From Fictibacillus aquaticus (GTDB taxonomy: Bacteria > Bacillota > Bacilli > Bacillales > Fictibacillaceae): a stretch of DNA of 64,000 bases. Every line of letters begins with the position of its first letter. Position 1 is the first letter of the stretch. The translations under genes were made by a program, and so were the position numbers. The notes under the pieces were generated by a model. It had not been told where the DNA came from. It was given only the letters and a program-made list of their open reading frames with translations, and did not search any database. The stretch covers positions 52,283 to 116,282 of the forward strand of contig NZ_NOII01000010.1 in NCBI RefSeq assembly GCF_002245695.1. The letters run 5' to 3'. This document shows positions 8,716-16,733 of the stretch, in pieces.

Positions 8716-8811
8716 TCTAAAATTCCTCCTAAAAAAATCTTAAATAAGACACAACATGACATATTTCAAATGTACAATTAAAACAATAAAACACAAACAG
8801 GAGGCTTTGTA

Positions 8812-9345
8812 ATGGAACATACACGTAAAGTCGTATTATTTATTGCCGTGAGTCTAGACGGTTATATTGCGAAAACTGACGGAAGTCTTGAATGGCTTTT
8901 TGCCGTTGAAGGCGAAGGAAGCAATGGCTATACTGAATTCTATGACACAATTGATACAATGATATCCGGAAGAGCAACTTATGAACATGTTTTACAAATG
9001 ATGAATAATGAGTATCCGCATTATGATAAACACAACATTGTTTTGACTTCTTCTGGCAAAGGCGAGGATCCGAAAATTAGTTTCTCTAATGAAGATGTCG
9101 CTTCTATTGTAAAAAAGTTACGCAGAGAGCCAGGCAAAAATATCTGGGTGGTTGGCGGATCAAAAGTAATTGAAGCGTTCATGTCAGAAAATTTGATCGA
9201 CGAATACATCATTACAGTAACTCCAGTCCTTCTTGGTGAAGGGATACCTTTGTTTACAAAATTCCCGCAAGAGATCAAGCTGAAACTGACAAACAGCCGG
9301 ACTTACGGGCAGTTTGTGCAAAGTACTTATGTAAGAGCAGAATAA
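8812..9345 (+). CDS. Dihydrofolate reductase family protein (RibD C-terminal domain)
   Basis: A 177-residue NADPH-dependent reductase-like protein. VSLDGYIAKTDGSLEWL at the N-terminus and IWVVGGSKVIEAFMSENLIDEYIITVTPVLLGEGIPLF near the C-terminus are the hallmarks of the YyaP/YwjB/RibD_C group. True substrates of these proteins are mostly unknown. AGGAGG lies 8 nt before the ATG. It diverges from a WYL regulator that probably controls it. Confidence 0.88.
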   Translation: MEHTRKVVLFIAVSLDGYIAKTDGSLEWLFAVEGEGSNGYTEFYDTIDTMISGRATYEHVLQMMNNEYPHYDKHNIVLTSSGKGEDPKISFSNEDVASIVKKLRREPGKNIWVVGGSKVIEAFMSENLIDEYIITVTPVLLGEGIPLFTKFPQEIKLKLTNSRTYGQFVQSTYVRAE

Positions 9346-9348
9346 ACG

Positions 9349-9380
9349 AGCACCCCAGTCTAAAATAAGGCTGGGGTGCT
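9349..9380. terminator. Hairpin between convergent DHFR-like and kinase genes
   Basis: Perfect 10-bp arms AGCACCCCAG / CTGGGGTGCT with a 12-nt loop, sitting between two convergent stops. Neither side has a long T run, so it is a weaker bidirectional terminator candidate. Confidence 0.6.
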
Positions 9381-9386
9381 GATGCT

Positions 9387-10445
9387 TCATTTATATAGCC
9401 TCACATAAAAGGCTGTTCCATAACCAGGCTTGCTTTCTACCCAAATGTCGCCGCAATGGGCATCAACAAGCTTCTTTGCGATGGTCAATCCAATTCCGCT
9501 TCCGCCATATTCGCGGTTACGGGATTTTTCCGTCCGATAAAAACGGTCAAAAATGCGATCCAGTTCAGCTTCCTTAATCCCAATACCAGTATCTTTCACA
9601 GCCAACACAACGCTTCCGATCTCTTCAAACACCTCTGCATTCACTCTTCCTCCTGAGGGGGTGTATTTAAGTGCGTTGCTCATCAAGTTGAACATTATCT
9701 GTGCGATCCTCTTTGGATCAGCTTCAACTACTGTATTACCCTGCGTGTTCAAATTGAGCAGCACTCCTTTTTGCGTAAAAGAAGCTTTCAGCGGCTCCGC
9801 ATTTTTTAGTAAAAGCTCCCCTAAGTTTACGCTCTCTTTCTTAAGCGTGAACTGCGGTGATTCCATATCAGTCAGCTGTTCGAGATCCTGTACAAGGTAA
9901 ATCAGCCTGTCTATCTCTTCTCTCAGCCCGCTCATCCTTTCTGGGGTAGGATCAAAGATTCCATCCTCGATTGCTTCAATATGGCTTTTTACTGTGGCTA
10001 GCGGAGTACGAAGCTCATGGGCAACATCCGCTGTAAGTGTTTTCCGCGCCTCCTCCTGTTTTTGAAGCTGTGAAGCGAGCTCGTTTAATGACGTGCCAAG
10101 ATCGTTCAACTCGTCATTGCCGATTGTTTCAATCCTTACCTCTAATTCTCCGCCTGCCATTTTTTCAGCTGCTTTTCTCATCTGGACGAGCGGTCTGGAA
10201 AGATTTTTAGCGACAAAATAACTGATCACAGCAACAAGGATCAAGGACCCTGCAGCTGTCCAGATGATCGAACTCAAGAGCGCTTGCTCAAAATGATGCA
10301 CAAGTGCACTTGATTCCCCAAATCCTTTCACATCCTCCTCAAACATCATCAAATGATAATGCACTTCATAGATGATGACGAGACTTGCGATTAAGAGGAT
10401 GATCGATGCTGCGGCACCAAAACTGATTGCGAGCCGTCTAAACAT
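9387..10445 (-). CDS. Two-component sensor histidine kinase
   Basis: A 352-residue membrane kinase. Two N-terminal helices (about residues 5-27 and 58-80) flank a short extracytoplasmic loop. HAMP follows (SRPLVQMRKAAEKMAGGEL), then HisKA with the phospho-acceptor in VAHELRTPLATVKSH, then HATPase with N box NLMSNALKYTP and G boxes DTGIGI and GGSGIGLTIAKKL. The start is ATG 10445, preceded by GGAGG, which overlaps the response regulator stop (10438) by 8 nt. This indicates translational coupling. The stimulus is unknown. Confidence 0.93.
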   Translation of the reverse strand: MFRRLAISFGAAASIILLIASLVIIYEVHYHLMMFEEDVKGFGESSALVHHFEQALLSSIIWTAAGSLILVAVISYFVAKNLSRPLVQMRKAAEKMAGGELEVRIETIGNDELNDLGTSLNELASQLQKQEEARKTLTADVAHELRTPLATVKSHIEAIEDGIFDPTPERMSGLREEIDRLIYLVQDLEQLTDMESPQFTLKKESVNLGELLLKNAEPLKASFTQKGVLLNLNTQGNTVVEADPKRIAQIMFNLMSNALKYTPSGGRVNAEVFEEIGSVVLAVKDTGIGIKEAELDRIFDRFYRTEKSRNREYGGSGIGLTIAKKLVDAHCGDIWVESKPGYGTAFYVRLYK

Positions 10446-11133
10446 TAGATCCTCCAGCAAACTTATAGCCGACTCCAAAAACGGTCTGAATGTATTGAGG
10501 TGCTTTCGGATCCTTCTCTATTTTCTGCCGCAGGTTCTTCACATGCTGGTCAATCGTGCGTGTGCTTCCTTCAAAATCGTAGCCGAGAACCTTCTCGACT
10601 AATTCTTCCCTAGAAAACGGCCGCTTTGGATGGCGTGCAAAAACGAGTAAAGTTTTATATTCGTTCGGTGTTAAGCTCACCTTTTTATCGTGTACGAAAA
10701 CCTCCTGTTCGCCTGCATCAATCACAAGCTGACCGTTATTATAAGAGATTTTTTCCGCCAGCAGCTGTGATCCTTCCGTTCGGCGCAAGACCGTTTTGAT
10801 CCGCATCACAAGCTCACGCGGGCTGAACGGCTTAACCATGTAATCATCCGCACCCACATACAGACCGTTTATTCGGTCTTCTTCCTTCACCTTAGCTGTC
10901 AGCATCAGTACCGGTACATCTGATTCTTGCCGAATAATCTTGCAAACCTCTTCCCCATTCATATCGGGGAGCATTAAGTCCAATACAACCAAATCCACGC
11001 TAAGGCTATTTATCAGTTCGAGAGCTCTTTTTCCGTTTTCTGCTTCTGCTGTCTGAAAGCCTTCTTTTTTCAAATAAGAAGAGATGACTTCGGTTAATTT
11101 CGGTTCATCATCTACGATTAAAATGGTTTTCAT
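10438..11133 (-). CDS. OmpR-family response regulator
   Basis: A 231-residue regulator with a receiver domain (acidic pair Asp8-Asp9, phospho-acceptor Asp52 in VVLDLMLPDMNG, Lys in VKPFSPREL) and a C-terminal winged helix (residues about 130-228, ending VQTVFGVGYKFAGG). It is the first gene of a two-gene operon with the kinase. The ribosome binding site GGAGGCTGAAGA lies upstream of ATG. Confidence 0.95.
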   Translation of the reverse strand: MKTILIVDDEPKLTEVISSYLKKEGFQTAEAENGKRALELINSLSVDLVVLDLMLPDMNGEEVCKIIRQESDVPVLMLTAKVKEEDRINGLYVGADDYMVKPFSPRELVMRIKTVLRRTEGSQLLAEKISYNNGQLVIDAGEQEVFVHDKKVSLTPNEYKTLLVFARHPKRPFSREELVEKVLGYDFEGSTRTIDQHVKNLRQKIEKDPKAPQYIQTVFGVGYKFAGGSNV

Positions 11134-11229
11134 TCTTCAGCCTCCTGCCACATTGTTTTTTTAAAACCGGCTAAGGGTATCTTATGGTTATGAGTAAACT
11201 TACTAAGAGATAAAGGGGATTTTAGAGAA

Positions 11230-12048
11230 ATGAATCAGCCTCAAGGACAAGAACGCATCCAGCTTCATGGTTTCAATAACCTGACAAAATCATTAAGTTT
11301 TAATATGTATGATATTTGCTACACGAAGACGAAGGAAGAGCGTGAAGCGTACATCGAGTACATTGATGAGCAGTACAATGCCGACCGCTTGACTAAAATC
11401 TTAAATACCGTTTCTGATACGATCGGAGCGCACGTGCTTAACGTCGCCAAACAAGATTATGTTCCACAAGGAGCGAGCGTAACCCTTCTTGTATCAGAAG
11501 GACCTATTGTAGAGGTTCCTGCAGAAGCTTACGAAGACGAAGAACTCGGGGCTATGCCCGGCTCTGTCGTTATGCAGCTCGATAAAAGTCATCTGACCGT
11601 TCACACGTATCCAGAGTTTCATCCGAATGAAGGCATATCAACGTTTCGTGCGGATATCGATGTTTCAACATGCGGAGAGATCTCACCGCTTAAAGCTCTT
11701 AATCATTTGATTGATTTCTTTGATACAGACATTATGACAGTCGACTACCGTGTCCGCGGATTCACAAGGGACATTAATGGCGAAAAGCTGTTCATCGATC
11801 ATGACATCACATCTATTCAGAATTATATCTCACAAGAGCACAAAAGCATGTTCGATATGATCGATACGAACATTTATCAGGAAAACGTCTTTCATACGAA
11901 GTGTCGCCTTAAGGAATTCGACTTGAACAACTATCTTTTTGGCTACTCGAAGGATACGCTCAGTTCGAGTGAACGAGAAAAGATTACGCAGCAGCTCCAA
12001 GCTGAGATGGATGAAATTTTTTACGGACGGAACATGAAACATCGTTAA
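11230..12048 (+). CDS. speD: S-adenosylmethionine decarboxylase proenzyme, E. coli type
   Basis: Makes decarboxylated SAM, the aminopropyl donor for spermidine. At 272 residues it is the long E. coli-type enzyme rather than the ~126-residue SpeD usual in Bacillus. The self-cleavage site is in [13 protein letters not shown], so Ser120 would become the pyruvoyl group (beta chain 1-119, alpha chain 120-272). The long family hallmarks are present ([17 protein letters not shown] at the N-terminus, [14 protein letters not shown] near the C-terminus). No spermidine synthase is adjacent. It diverges from the two-component operon. Confidence 0.93.
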   Translation: MNQPQGQERIQLHGFNNLTKSLSFNMYDICYTKTKEEREAYIEYIDEQYNADRLTKILNTVSDTIGAHVLNVAKQDYVPQGASVTLLVSEGPIVEVPAEAYEDEELGAMPGSVVMQLDKSHLTVHTYPEFHPNEGISTFRADIDVSTCGEISPLKALNHLIDFFDTDIMTVDYRVRGFTRDINGEKLFIDHDITSIQNYISQEHKSMFDMIDTNIYQENVFHTKCRLKEFDLNNYLFGYSKDTLSSSEREKITQQLQAEMDEIFYGRNMKHR

Positions 12049-12080
12049 AATATAGGCTAGATTTCAGAGAAGAGGTTGCT

Positions 12081-12205
12081 CTCCGTTTCAGGTGCACGCT
12101 TTCCGCGGGGCAGGCGGTGAGCCCCCTCGTCGCTACGCGACATTGAGTGGTCTCACCTTCCTGCTTGTCCCGCAGGAGTCGGCACCTTACACTCCGATCA
12201 ACTTT
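12081..12205. repeat. Dispersed Bacillaceae-type repeat, left copy
   Basis: A GC-rich ~125-bp element containing CTTTCCGCGGGGC, GGCGGTGAGCCCC, GCTACGCGAC and GGTCTCACCTTCC. It matches, in reverse complement, the element at 12472-12605. Elements with these words are common, dispersed, non-coding repeats in Bacillaceae genomes. Together the pair forms a large inverted repeat with about 265 bp between. Confidence 0.75.
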
Positions 12206-12387
12206 ACCAATGATGAATTCAAGATGATTCAGTAATCAAAAAAATTGGAAGCATTTCTATTTGGTAATCGTTGGATTTCTCAGAGGAATTACCGCTGACC
12301 TTCCATACAAACAAATCGTTCAAAAGCAACCATGTATCAATCTTTTTAAAAAAGACGTGTATTTGAAGCCTAATAATAAAAAAGATA

Positions 12388-12430
12388 GGGCTACACCGCC
12401 TCGACAATGAGAGTCGAGGCGGTGTAGCCC
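12388..12430. terminator. Strong perfect hairpin terminator
   Basis: Perfect 18-bp arms (GGGCTACACCGCCTCGAC and its complement) around a 7-nt loop, followed by CTTATTTATTTG on the plus strand and preceded by an A-rich run, so it can act in both directions. It lies between the two inverted repeats. No intact gene precedes it within 340 bp, so it may be left over from a lost gene or may end speD readthrough. Confidence 0.75.
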
Positions 12431-12471
12431 CTTATTTATTTGTCGTTTTTTATTCATATTTGATGAAAACT

Positions 12472-12605
12472 TGGAGTGATTGAAGCGGAAGGGTGCGAGA
12501 TTCCAGCGGAACGAGCGGGAAGGTGAGACCCTTTAGGGCGCGTAGCGGCAAAGGGGCTCACCGCACGCCCCGCGGAAAGCTCAGCACCCTGGAACGGAAA
12601 TCATC
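12472..12605. repeat. Dispersed Bacillaceae-type repeat, right copy (inverted)
   Basis: Inverted partner of the element at 12081-12205. It carries GGAAGGTGAGACC, GCGCGTAGCGGC, GGGGCTCACCGC and GCCCCGCGGAAAGC. The arms are diverged but align over most of their length. There is no coding capacity of its own. Confidence 0.75.
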
Positions 12606-12666
12606 GCACCACACTTTGTTAAAAACTTAATTCAGTGCCCTCCAGTATGTGGCAGGCTTTTTGTTG

Positions 12667-12870
12667 TTATTCCACTTCAACCGTAAAATCAGCAATAAAC
12701 AGCTCTCCGTCCTGCTGAAATTTCCCCAATATTTTGTATACACCTTTGTCATGGAATGATGTAGCAAATTTTGCATCTGGTCCTTTTCATCAAGCGGATG
12801 AACATGAAGATCATCCATCTTTTTTAGCTTAACTACAGGTTGTGAAGAAGTAATGAAGAATACATTAAAC
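12667..12870 (-). pseudogene. Truncated, frameshifted FixH/YtkA-like gene remnant
   Basis: Two minus-strand frames join to give ...HVHPLDEK, then after a one-base shift PDAKFATSFHDKGVYKILGKF and DGELFIADFTVEVE-stop. This reads like the C-terminal half of an exported YtkA/FixH-type beta-sandwich protein. The N-terminal half is missing, because the next gene starts at 12900. Neither frame has a start or ribosome binding site. The remnant sits beside the repeat pair in a degraded patch. The family call is tentative. Confidence 0.5.
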
Positions 12871-12899
12871 ATCAAATAAAAAAGGAAGTGCCACTCATA

Positions 12900-13301
12900 A
12901 TGTCTTCTCTTGCTGTTGTTACATGCATGATCGCCATCGCTCCGGTGCTGATATTAGGCGGGCTTTCCCTGGTTCTGAAAAAATGGAAAGTGATGTTTCT
13001 CGCAGCTGCATTGCTGCTATCTATTGGGGAAACAGTTTATTTTATCGCGCGCCACGATCAGGAAAAGCTTGATGTAATGGAAAATATGGACCACGTAGAA
13101 TCTTATTTGCAAACCAAATACAAAGATGAGCAATGGGTCTTACGGAGAGGAGAAGGAGTATTTCGCAGCCCTGGTTCGATAGAAGCTGTTTTTTTAAATG
13201 AGCCGGACGCGGTTTATTTGTACCGTATTAAAGACAATAAAGTAACACTATCAGGATATTCATCAAAAAACGAAAAATCTGAATGGATTCATAAAGAGTA
13301 G
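12900..13301 (+). CDS. Hypothetical membrane protein
   Basis: A 133-residue protein with two N-terminal hydrophobic helices (about residues 3-25 and 31-48) and a soluble C-terminal domain (about 60-133) containing VESYLQTKYKDEQWVLRRGEGVFRS and YLYRIKDNKVTLSGYSS. That domain looks like a small folded beta-rich unit of the DUF3139 kind. The start is placed at ATG 12900, 12 nt after AAAGGAA. An upstream GTG at 12888 would overlap that site. No function can be assigned. Confidence 0.7.
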   Translation: MSSLAVVTCMIAIAPVLILGGLSLVLKKWKVMFLAAALLLSIGETVYFIARHDQEKLDVMENMDHVESYLQTKYKDEQWVLRRGEGVFRSPGSIEAVFLNEPDAVYLYRIKDNKVTLSGYSSKNEKSEWIHKE

Positions 13302-13362
13302 CGTTTCATAATTATCCCTCGAGGTACATTATGTATGTGAACATTTTTTTAGGAGGGATACT

Positions 13363-13692
13363 ATGTCTCATGAAAATTTTCAGGAATGTATTGATGAATG
13401 CCTTGCATGCTTGAAAGCTTGCAATTATTGCTTTGACTCCTGCCTGCAAGAGGAAGATGTTAAGATGATGGCTGAATGTATCCGGCTTGACAGAGAATGT
13501 GCGGACATCTGTGGCTATGCTGCTGACGCTATGTTAAGAAACAGCCCCTTTGCTATCCAGATCTGTCAACTGTGTGCAGAAATTTGTGAAGCGTGCGGCA
13601 CCGAATGCAAAAAACATGATCATGAACATTGTCAGAAGTGTGCCGAAGCCTGCTTCCGCTGTGCTGAGGCGTGCCGGAAAATGGCTGCCTAA
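13363..13692 (+). CDS. Four-helix bundle Cys-rich copper-binding protein (DUF326, Csp/YhjQ type)
   Basis: A 109-residue protein with 19 cysteines, many as CxxxC along helices (CIDECLACLKACNYCFDSC, CQLCAEICEACGTEC, CQKCAEACFRCAEAC). This is the pattern of the Csp copper-storage family and of B. subtilis YhjQ, in which cysteines line the core of a four-helix bundle and bind many Cu(I) ions. There is no signal peptide, so it is cytosolic. AGGAGGG precedes the ATG. It is monocistronic. Confidence 0.9.
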   Translation: MSHENFQECIDECLACLKACNYCFDSCLQEEDVKMMAECIRLDRECADICGYAADAMLRNSPFAIQICQLCAEICEACGTECKKHDHEHCQKCAEACFRCAEACRKMAA

Positions 13693-13713
13693 ACTGAAAG
13701 TATGAAAGTTACG

Positions 13714-13748
13714 AACTCTCACATCTTGTATGATGCGGGAGTTTTTTT
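13714..13748 (+). terminator. Terminator of the Cys-rich copper-protein gene
   Basis: AACTCtcACATC...GATGcgGGAGTT stem followed by seven T, 21 nt after the stop. Confidence 0.8.
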
Positions 13749-13826
13749 ATTTTTCCAAAGAGAAGGTTATGTTAAGATTAGAAATTGTTGATTATATACT
13801 GTTCTCATCTATGAAAAGAGGTTCTT

Positions 13827-15005
13827 ATGCAAGCTGCAAAACTATCCAGACAGCATTGGCTGCTTATATTAACATTGTCACTCCTGACATTTGTCCTCGG
13901 AACGAGCGAGTTCGTCATCGTCGGCATTTTAACCGATATTTCACATAGCCTTCATATCACGAACGCAAAAGCAGGAACATTGGTTTCCGCCTTTGCCATC
14001 ACGTTCGCTGTGGCTACACCGGTCGTCATGTCGGCAACTAGCCATTATCCTAAACGGAAATGGATGCTCACACTTATCGCTGTATTCATCATCCTTAATC
14101 TAGCCTGTGTATTTACTGGCAGCTACACACTGCTTATGGTGTTCCGGATGCTGACAGCTATCGTAACAGGAGTGCTGATTTCGCTAGCAATGGTTGTCGC
14201 CAGCGAATCGGTTCCTGATGCAAAACGCGGGCTTGCTATTTCATTTGTGTTTGGCGGTTTTACACTTGCCAATGTGATCGGTGTTCCGCTTGGAACCTTT
14301 ATCGCAGGAATGTTCAGCTGGCACGCTACATTCATCCTAACGACACTGCTTGGCTTGTGCGCATTATTGTCATCATACAAAGTGCTTCCTTCAAAGCTTA
14401 GTCAAGAGCGCGGTTCGATCAAAGATCAGATTATGCTCTTGATTCACCCGCGAATTATGATGGCGTTCTTTATTCCTGCACTGGGATTTGGTGCTCTATA
14501 TGCTGTGTACACTTACCTTGTTCCAATTTTAAAAGGAATGGGTGTAGCAAGCGGATCAATCAGCTTAATATTGTTCGCATACGGCATCATCTCTATATTC
14601 AGCAACATACTCGCCGGCAAGATTGCGAGCCGCAACGGCATCGGACGCCTTCGTTTTGTCTTTCTCGTTCAGGCGCTCGTTCTTTTCGCACTGTATTGGA
14701 CGACAGGAAGCTACCTTGCGGGCATGATTAATATTGGGCTCATGTCTTTAACAGGAATACTTCTTACCACTTCTACTCAGCTTTATTTAATTGACCTAGC
14801 AGGAAAATACCAGCCGAACGCAACGAGCCTTGCAGCATCGCTAATGCCTGTCGCAAGCAACGTCGGCATCGCATTTGGTTCAGCACTCGGCGGTATCGTA
14901 TATGAACAAGCCGGACTTCTCGACGTCACATGGGCAGGCGGTCTTGTTGCAGTCGCTGCAAGTCTACTCACATTCTCAAGCTATTATTTGGATCAAAAAA
15001 AATAA
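13827..15005 (+). CDS. MFS transporter, AraJ/DHA1-type exporter
   Basis: A 392-residue major facilitator with 12 predicted helices. The N-terminal TFVLGTSEFVIVGILTDIS is typical of the AraJ/YdhP drug or sugar exporter subgroup. The loop 2-3 motif is HYPKRKWML, and AMVVASESVPDAKRG follows helix 4. The substrate cannot be deduced. The ribosome binding site AAAAGAGG lies 5 nt before the ATG. It is monocistronic, ending in its own terminator. Confidence 0.88.
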   Translation: MQAAKLSRQHWLLILTLSLLTFVLGTSEFVIVGILTDISHSLHITNAKAGTLVSAFAITFAVATPVVMSATSHYPKRKWMLTLIAVFIILNLACVFTGSYTLLMVFRMLTAIVTGVLISLAMVVASESVPDAKRGLAISFVFGGFTLANVIGVPLGTFIAGMFSWHATFILTTLLGLCALLSSYKVLPSKLSQERGSIKDQIMLLIHPRIMMAFFIPALGFGALYAVYTYLVPILKGMGVASGSISLILFAYGIISIFSNILAGKIASRNGIGRLRFVFLVQALVLFALYWTTGSYLAGMINIGLMSLTGILLTTSTQLYLIDLAGKYQPNATSLAASLMPVASNVGIAFGSALGGIVYEQAGLLDVTWAGGLVAVAASLLTFSSYYLDQKK

Positions 15006-15040
15006 AATGCAGGCTGGCGGATTCCGCTGGCCTGCATTTT
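15005..15040. terminator. Terminator between convergent MFS and Cys-pair genes
   Basis: A near-perfect hairpin with arms AATGCAGGC...GCCTGCATT and extra GC pairs near the loop, flanked by AAAATAAA on one side and TTATTGTT on the other, so it can serve both converging transcripts. Confidence 0.75.
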
Positions 15041-15054
15041 ATTGTTCTTCGTCA

Positions 15055-15222
15055 TTACGCGCAGCAAGAGCCTGCATCCTTCTCATCCTCACAGCAGCTG
15101 CCGGATTCAGTTTCTGCCTCTGAACTGCAGCAAGACTCTTCACTGGTTTCTACTTCGATTATTTCAACTCCGCAGCAATCGCTGCCTTTTTTCGTTCCAA
15201 CTAGCTTTTTAATAAAGTTCAC
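15055..15222 (-). CDS. Small Cys-pair protein of the ArsR-linked permease operon
   Basis: A 55-residue acidic protein with a basic N-terminus (NFIKKLVGTKK) and four CC pairs (GSDCCGVE, ESCCSS, GSCCED, GSCCA-stop). An excellent ribosome binding site (AAAGGAGGTG) lies just before GTG 15222. It is the last gene of the operon, 33 nt after the permease stop. Vicinal Cys pairs are ideal soft-metal or As(III) ligands, so a metallochaperone-like role is plausible but inferred. I do not recognise a named family. Confidence 0.75.
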   Translation of the reverse strand: MNFIKKLVGTKKGSDCCGVEIIEVETSEESCCSSEAETESGSCCEDEKDAGSCCA

Positions 15223-15255
15223 GTTCTTCACCTCCTTTCAGTAATTTCCTTATAA

Positions 15256-16122
15256 TTAGATGAGATAAAAGATAAATCCGGAAACGGTAGACATTGTCAT
15301 CACTGATAGTACAAACGTGATAACTAGCTCTTTTTTAAAGATGGATTTCAGCAATATCACTTCGGGAAGGCTTGCTCCCGCTGAGCTGATCATCAGAGCC
15401 ATAACCGGTCCGAGAGCCATTCCTTTTGCGATCAGCACCTGAGAAATCGGGATCATGCTCGACAGGCGGATATAAAGCGGGATTCCTATTACAGCTGCAA
15501 GCGGTATAAGCCACCAATTTCCGCTTCCAAACGTACCAGCAATCCACTTGGTCGGCACCAGTCCATGAATGACAGCTCCGATTGCCGCTCCGATCAGCAG
15601 GTACGGATACACACTTTTCATAAGCTGCATGGTCTCCTGCCAAGCTGCTTTCCAATCGAATTTCTTATTGCTTTCTTCATAGCCTTTCATCACAACATTC
15701 TTTACTGATTTTTCAAAGCCAAGTGCAGCAAGCGTGAAGCCGATTACTACAGAAAAGATTGCCGTGATGACGGTATACATTACGGTCACTTTCCATCCTA
15801 ATATGACACCCATAATGGTGATGATGGTCGGATCTAGCACGGGTGAAGCGAACAAGAAAATCATTACTATTGAAAATGGCATCTTCTTTTTAAGCATGTT
15901 TACGACAACCGGTATAGTCGAGCATGAACAGAATGGCGTGACGAACGCGAATATGAGCGCGAAGAAAGCAGCAAAAATTTTATTTTTACCCCCTAGATGC
16001 TTTTCAACCTTCTCGTATGGAATGTAGGACTGGAGCAGATTGATCAAGAATGAAATCACGACAAAAAGTATGGTTAGTTCGATTGCGATTGCCAAAAAGC
16101 TTTTGAACGTTTCAGCGAGCAT
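15256..16122 (-). CDS. ArsP-like permease (PF03773 / DUF318)
   Basis: A 288-residue membrane permease with about eight helices. The loop TPFCSCSTIPVVVNMLKKK contains the Cys-x-Cys motif of the PF03773 family. That family includes ArsP, which exports trivalent organoarsenicals. A second conserved loop, GIPLYIRLSSMIPISQVLIAKGMALGPVMALMISSAGASLPE, is also typical. The start ATG 16122 follows GAGGAGG at 7 nt, and that site overlaps the stop of the upstream small gene. The adjacent ArsR regulator supports a metalloid or thiophilic metal substrate. The exact ion is not determined. Confidence 0.85.
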   Translation of the reverse strand: MLAETFKSFLAIAIELTILFVVISFLINLLQSYIPYEKVEKHLGGKNKIFAAFFALIFAFVTPFCSCSTIPVVVNMLKKKMPFSIVMIFLFASPVLDPTIITIMGVILGWKVTVMYTVITAIFSVVIGFTLAALGFEKSVKNVVMKGYEESNKKFDWKAAWQETMQLMKSVYPYLLIGAAIGAVIHGLVPTKWIAGTFGSGNWWLIPLAAVIGIPLYIRLSSMIPISQVLIAKGMALGPVMALMISSAGASLPEVILLKSIFKKELVITFVLSVMTMSTVSGFIFYLI

Positions 16123-16136
16123 CTTCTTTCTCCTCC

Positions 16137-16304
16137 TCAAGCACAGCAAGCTGCGATGTGCTTCTTATTTTCACTCCTCAGGTTCGCAATAAAAGAAAAC
16201 AAATGGTTCTTTGCAGAATGTTTCACTGTGCGATAATTACTAGCATCCTTTTCAAACTGCTTCATTTTTTCCTCAGCCATTTTTTCTAAGTAATATGAAT
16301 TCAT
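16137..16304 (-). CDS. Small 55-residue protein with C-terminal CCA, first gene of permease operon
   Basis: A 55-residue protein beginning MNSYYLEKMAEEKMKQFEKD and ending KKHIAACCA. It has an amphipathic helical N-terminus and a single terminal Cys pair. AAGGAGAGG lies 5 nt before the ATG. The stop overlaps the ribosome binding site of the permease gene, so the two are translationally coupled. An ArsR-type operator lies 35-58 nt upstream of the start. The terminal CC-Ala matches the ending of the last gene in the same operon. No family is recognised. Confidence 0.7.
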   Translation of the reverse strand: MNSYYLEKMAEEKMKQFEKDASNYRTVKHSAKNHLFSFIANLRSENKKHIAACCA

Positions 16305-16320
16305 TTTTTCCTCTCCTTAT

Positions 16321-16362
16321 ATCAATTTTTCTTGATTAATACATCAAAAAAATTTGATGTAT
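16321..16362. promoter_or_regulatory. Two ArsR-type operators upstream of the permease operon
   Basis: ATACATCAA-N6-TTGATGTAT (16339-16362) is a perfect 9+6+9 inverted repeat. Beside it lies the shorter ATCAA-N6-TTGAT (16321-16336). The same architecture occurs upstream of the adjacent arsR gene. The N6-spaced ATCAA/TTGAT core is typical of ArsR-family operators. The position between the arsR terminator and the next start gives the permease operon its own regulated promoter. Confidence 0.85.
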
Positions 16363-16391
16363 TTTTAAAATAAAAACTGCTTTAAAAGCAG
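16363..16391 (-). terminator. Terminator of arsR (first copy)
   Basis: On the minus strand CTGCTTTTAAAGCAG is followed by TTTTTATTTT, immediately after the arsR stop. It makes arsR a separate transcript from the permease operon. Confidence 0.65.
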
Positions 16392-16394
16392 CAT

Positions 16395-16721
16395 TTAACA
16401 ACCAGACGGAAGAAAGATGCAGCACAGCTGGTCGGACAGAAGACTCCTCACTTCCTTAACATTTAAAGAGTAATCGTTCCACGTTCCTCTTGTCTCTTTC
16501 TTAATGAGTTCAGCATCAAGCAAAATTTTTAAGTGATAGGATAATTTTGATTGCGGCATGTCGATCATCGGTGCAAGATCGCAAACACAGACCGTTCCTT
16601 TCGATGCCAGAATGTTGATGATTTGCAATCTCTTCTGGTCAGACAGCGCTTTAAACTTTTTTTCATAACGCTTAAAATCCACGGTTTCTGAAGTGTTGAT
16701 GAGTGGAATTTCTTTATTCAT
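16395..16721 (-). CDS. arsR: ArsR-family metalloregulatory repressor
   Basis: A 108-residue winged-helix repressor. The ArsR metal box is VCVCDLAP with Cys45 and Cys47, the As(III)/Sb(III) site of this family on the alpha3 helix. Recognition helix MPQSKLSYHLKILLDAELI follows. Unusually, the C-terminus adds Cys100-Cys101 (LCCIF) and Cys108 as the last residue. It is flanked on both sides by matching operators, so it is autoregulated and controls the permease operon. Confidence 0.92.
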   Translation of the reverse strand: MNKEIPLINTSETVDFKRYEKKFKALSDQKRLQIINILASKGTVCVCDLAPMIDMPQSKLSYHLKILLDAELIKKETRGTWNDYSLNVKEVRSLLSDQLCCIFLPSGC

Positions 16722-16733
16722 AGCAATCGCTCC

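Noticed and set aside
12219..12407. Minus-strand frame of 62 codons between the inverted repeats
   Set aside because: No start signals and it extends into the terminator stem.
12081..12605. Insertion sequence or CRISPR array at the repeat pair
   Set aside because: No transposase frame, no regular spacer-repeat structure and only two inverted copies.
15335..15655. Alternative minus-strand frame inside the ArsP-like permease gene
   Set aside because: It overlaps a well-supported membrane protein in another frame and has no translation signals.
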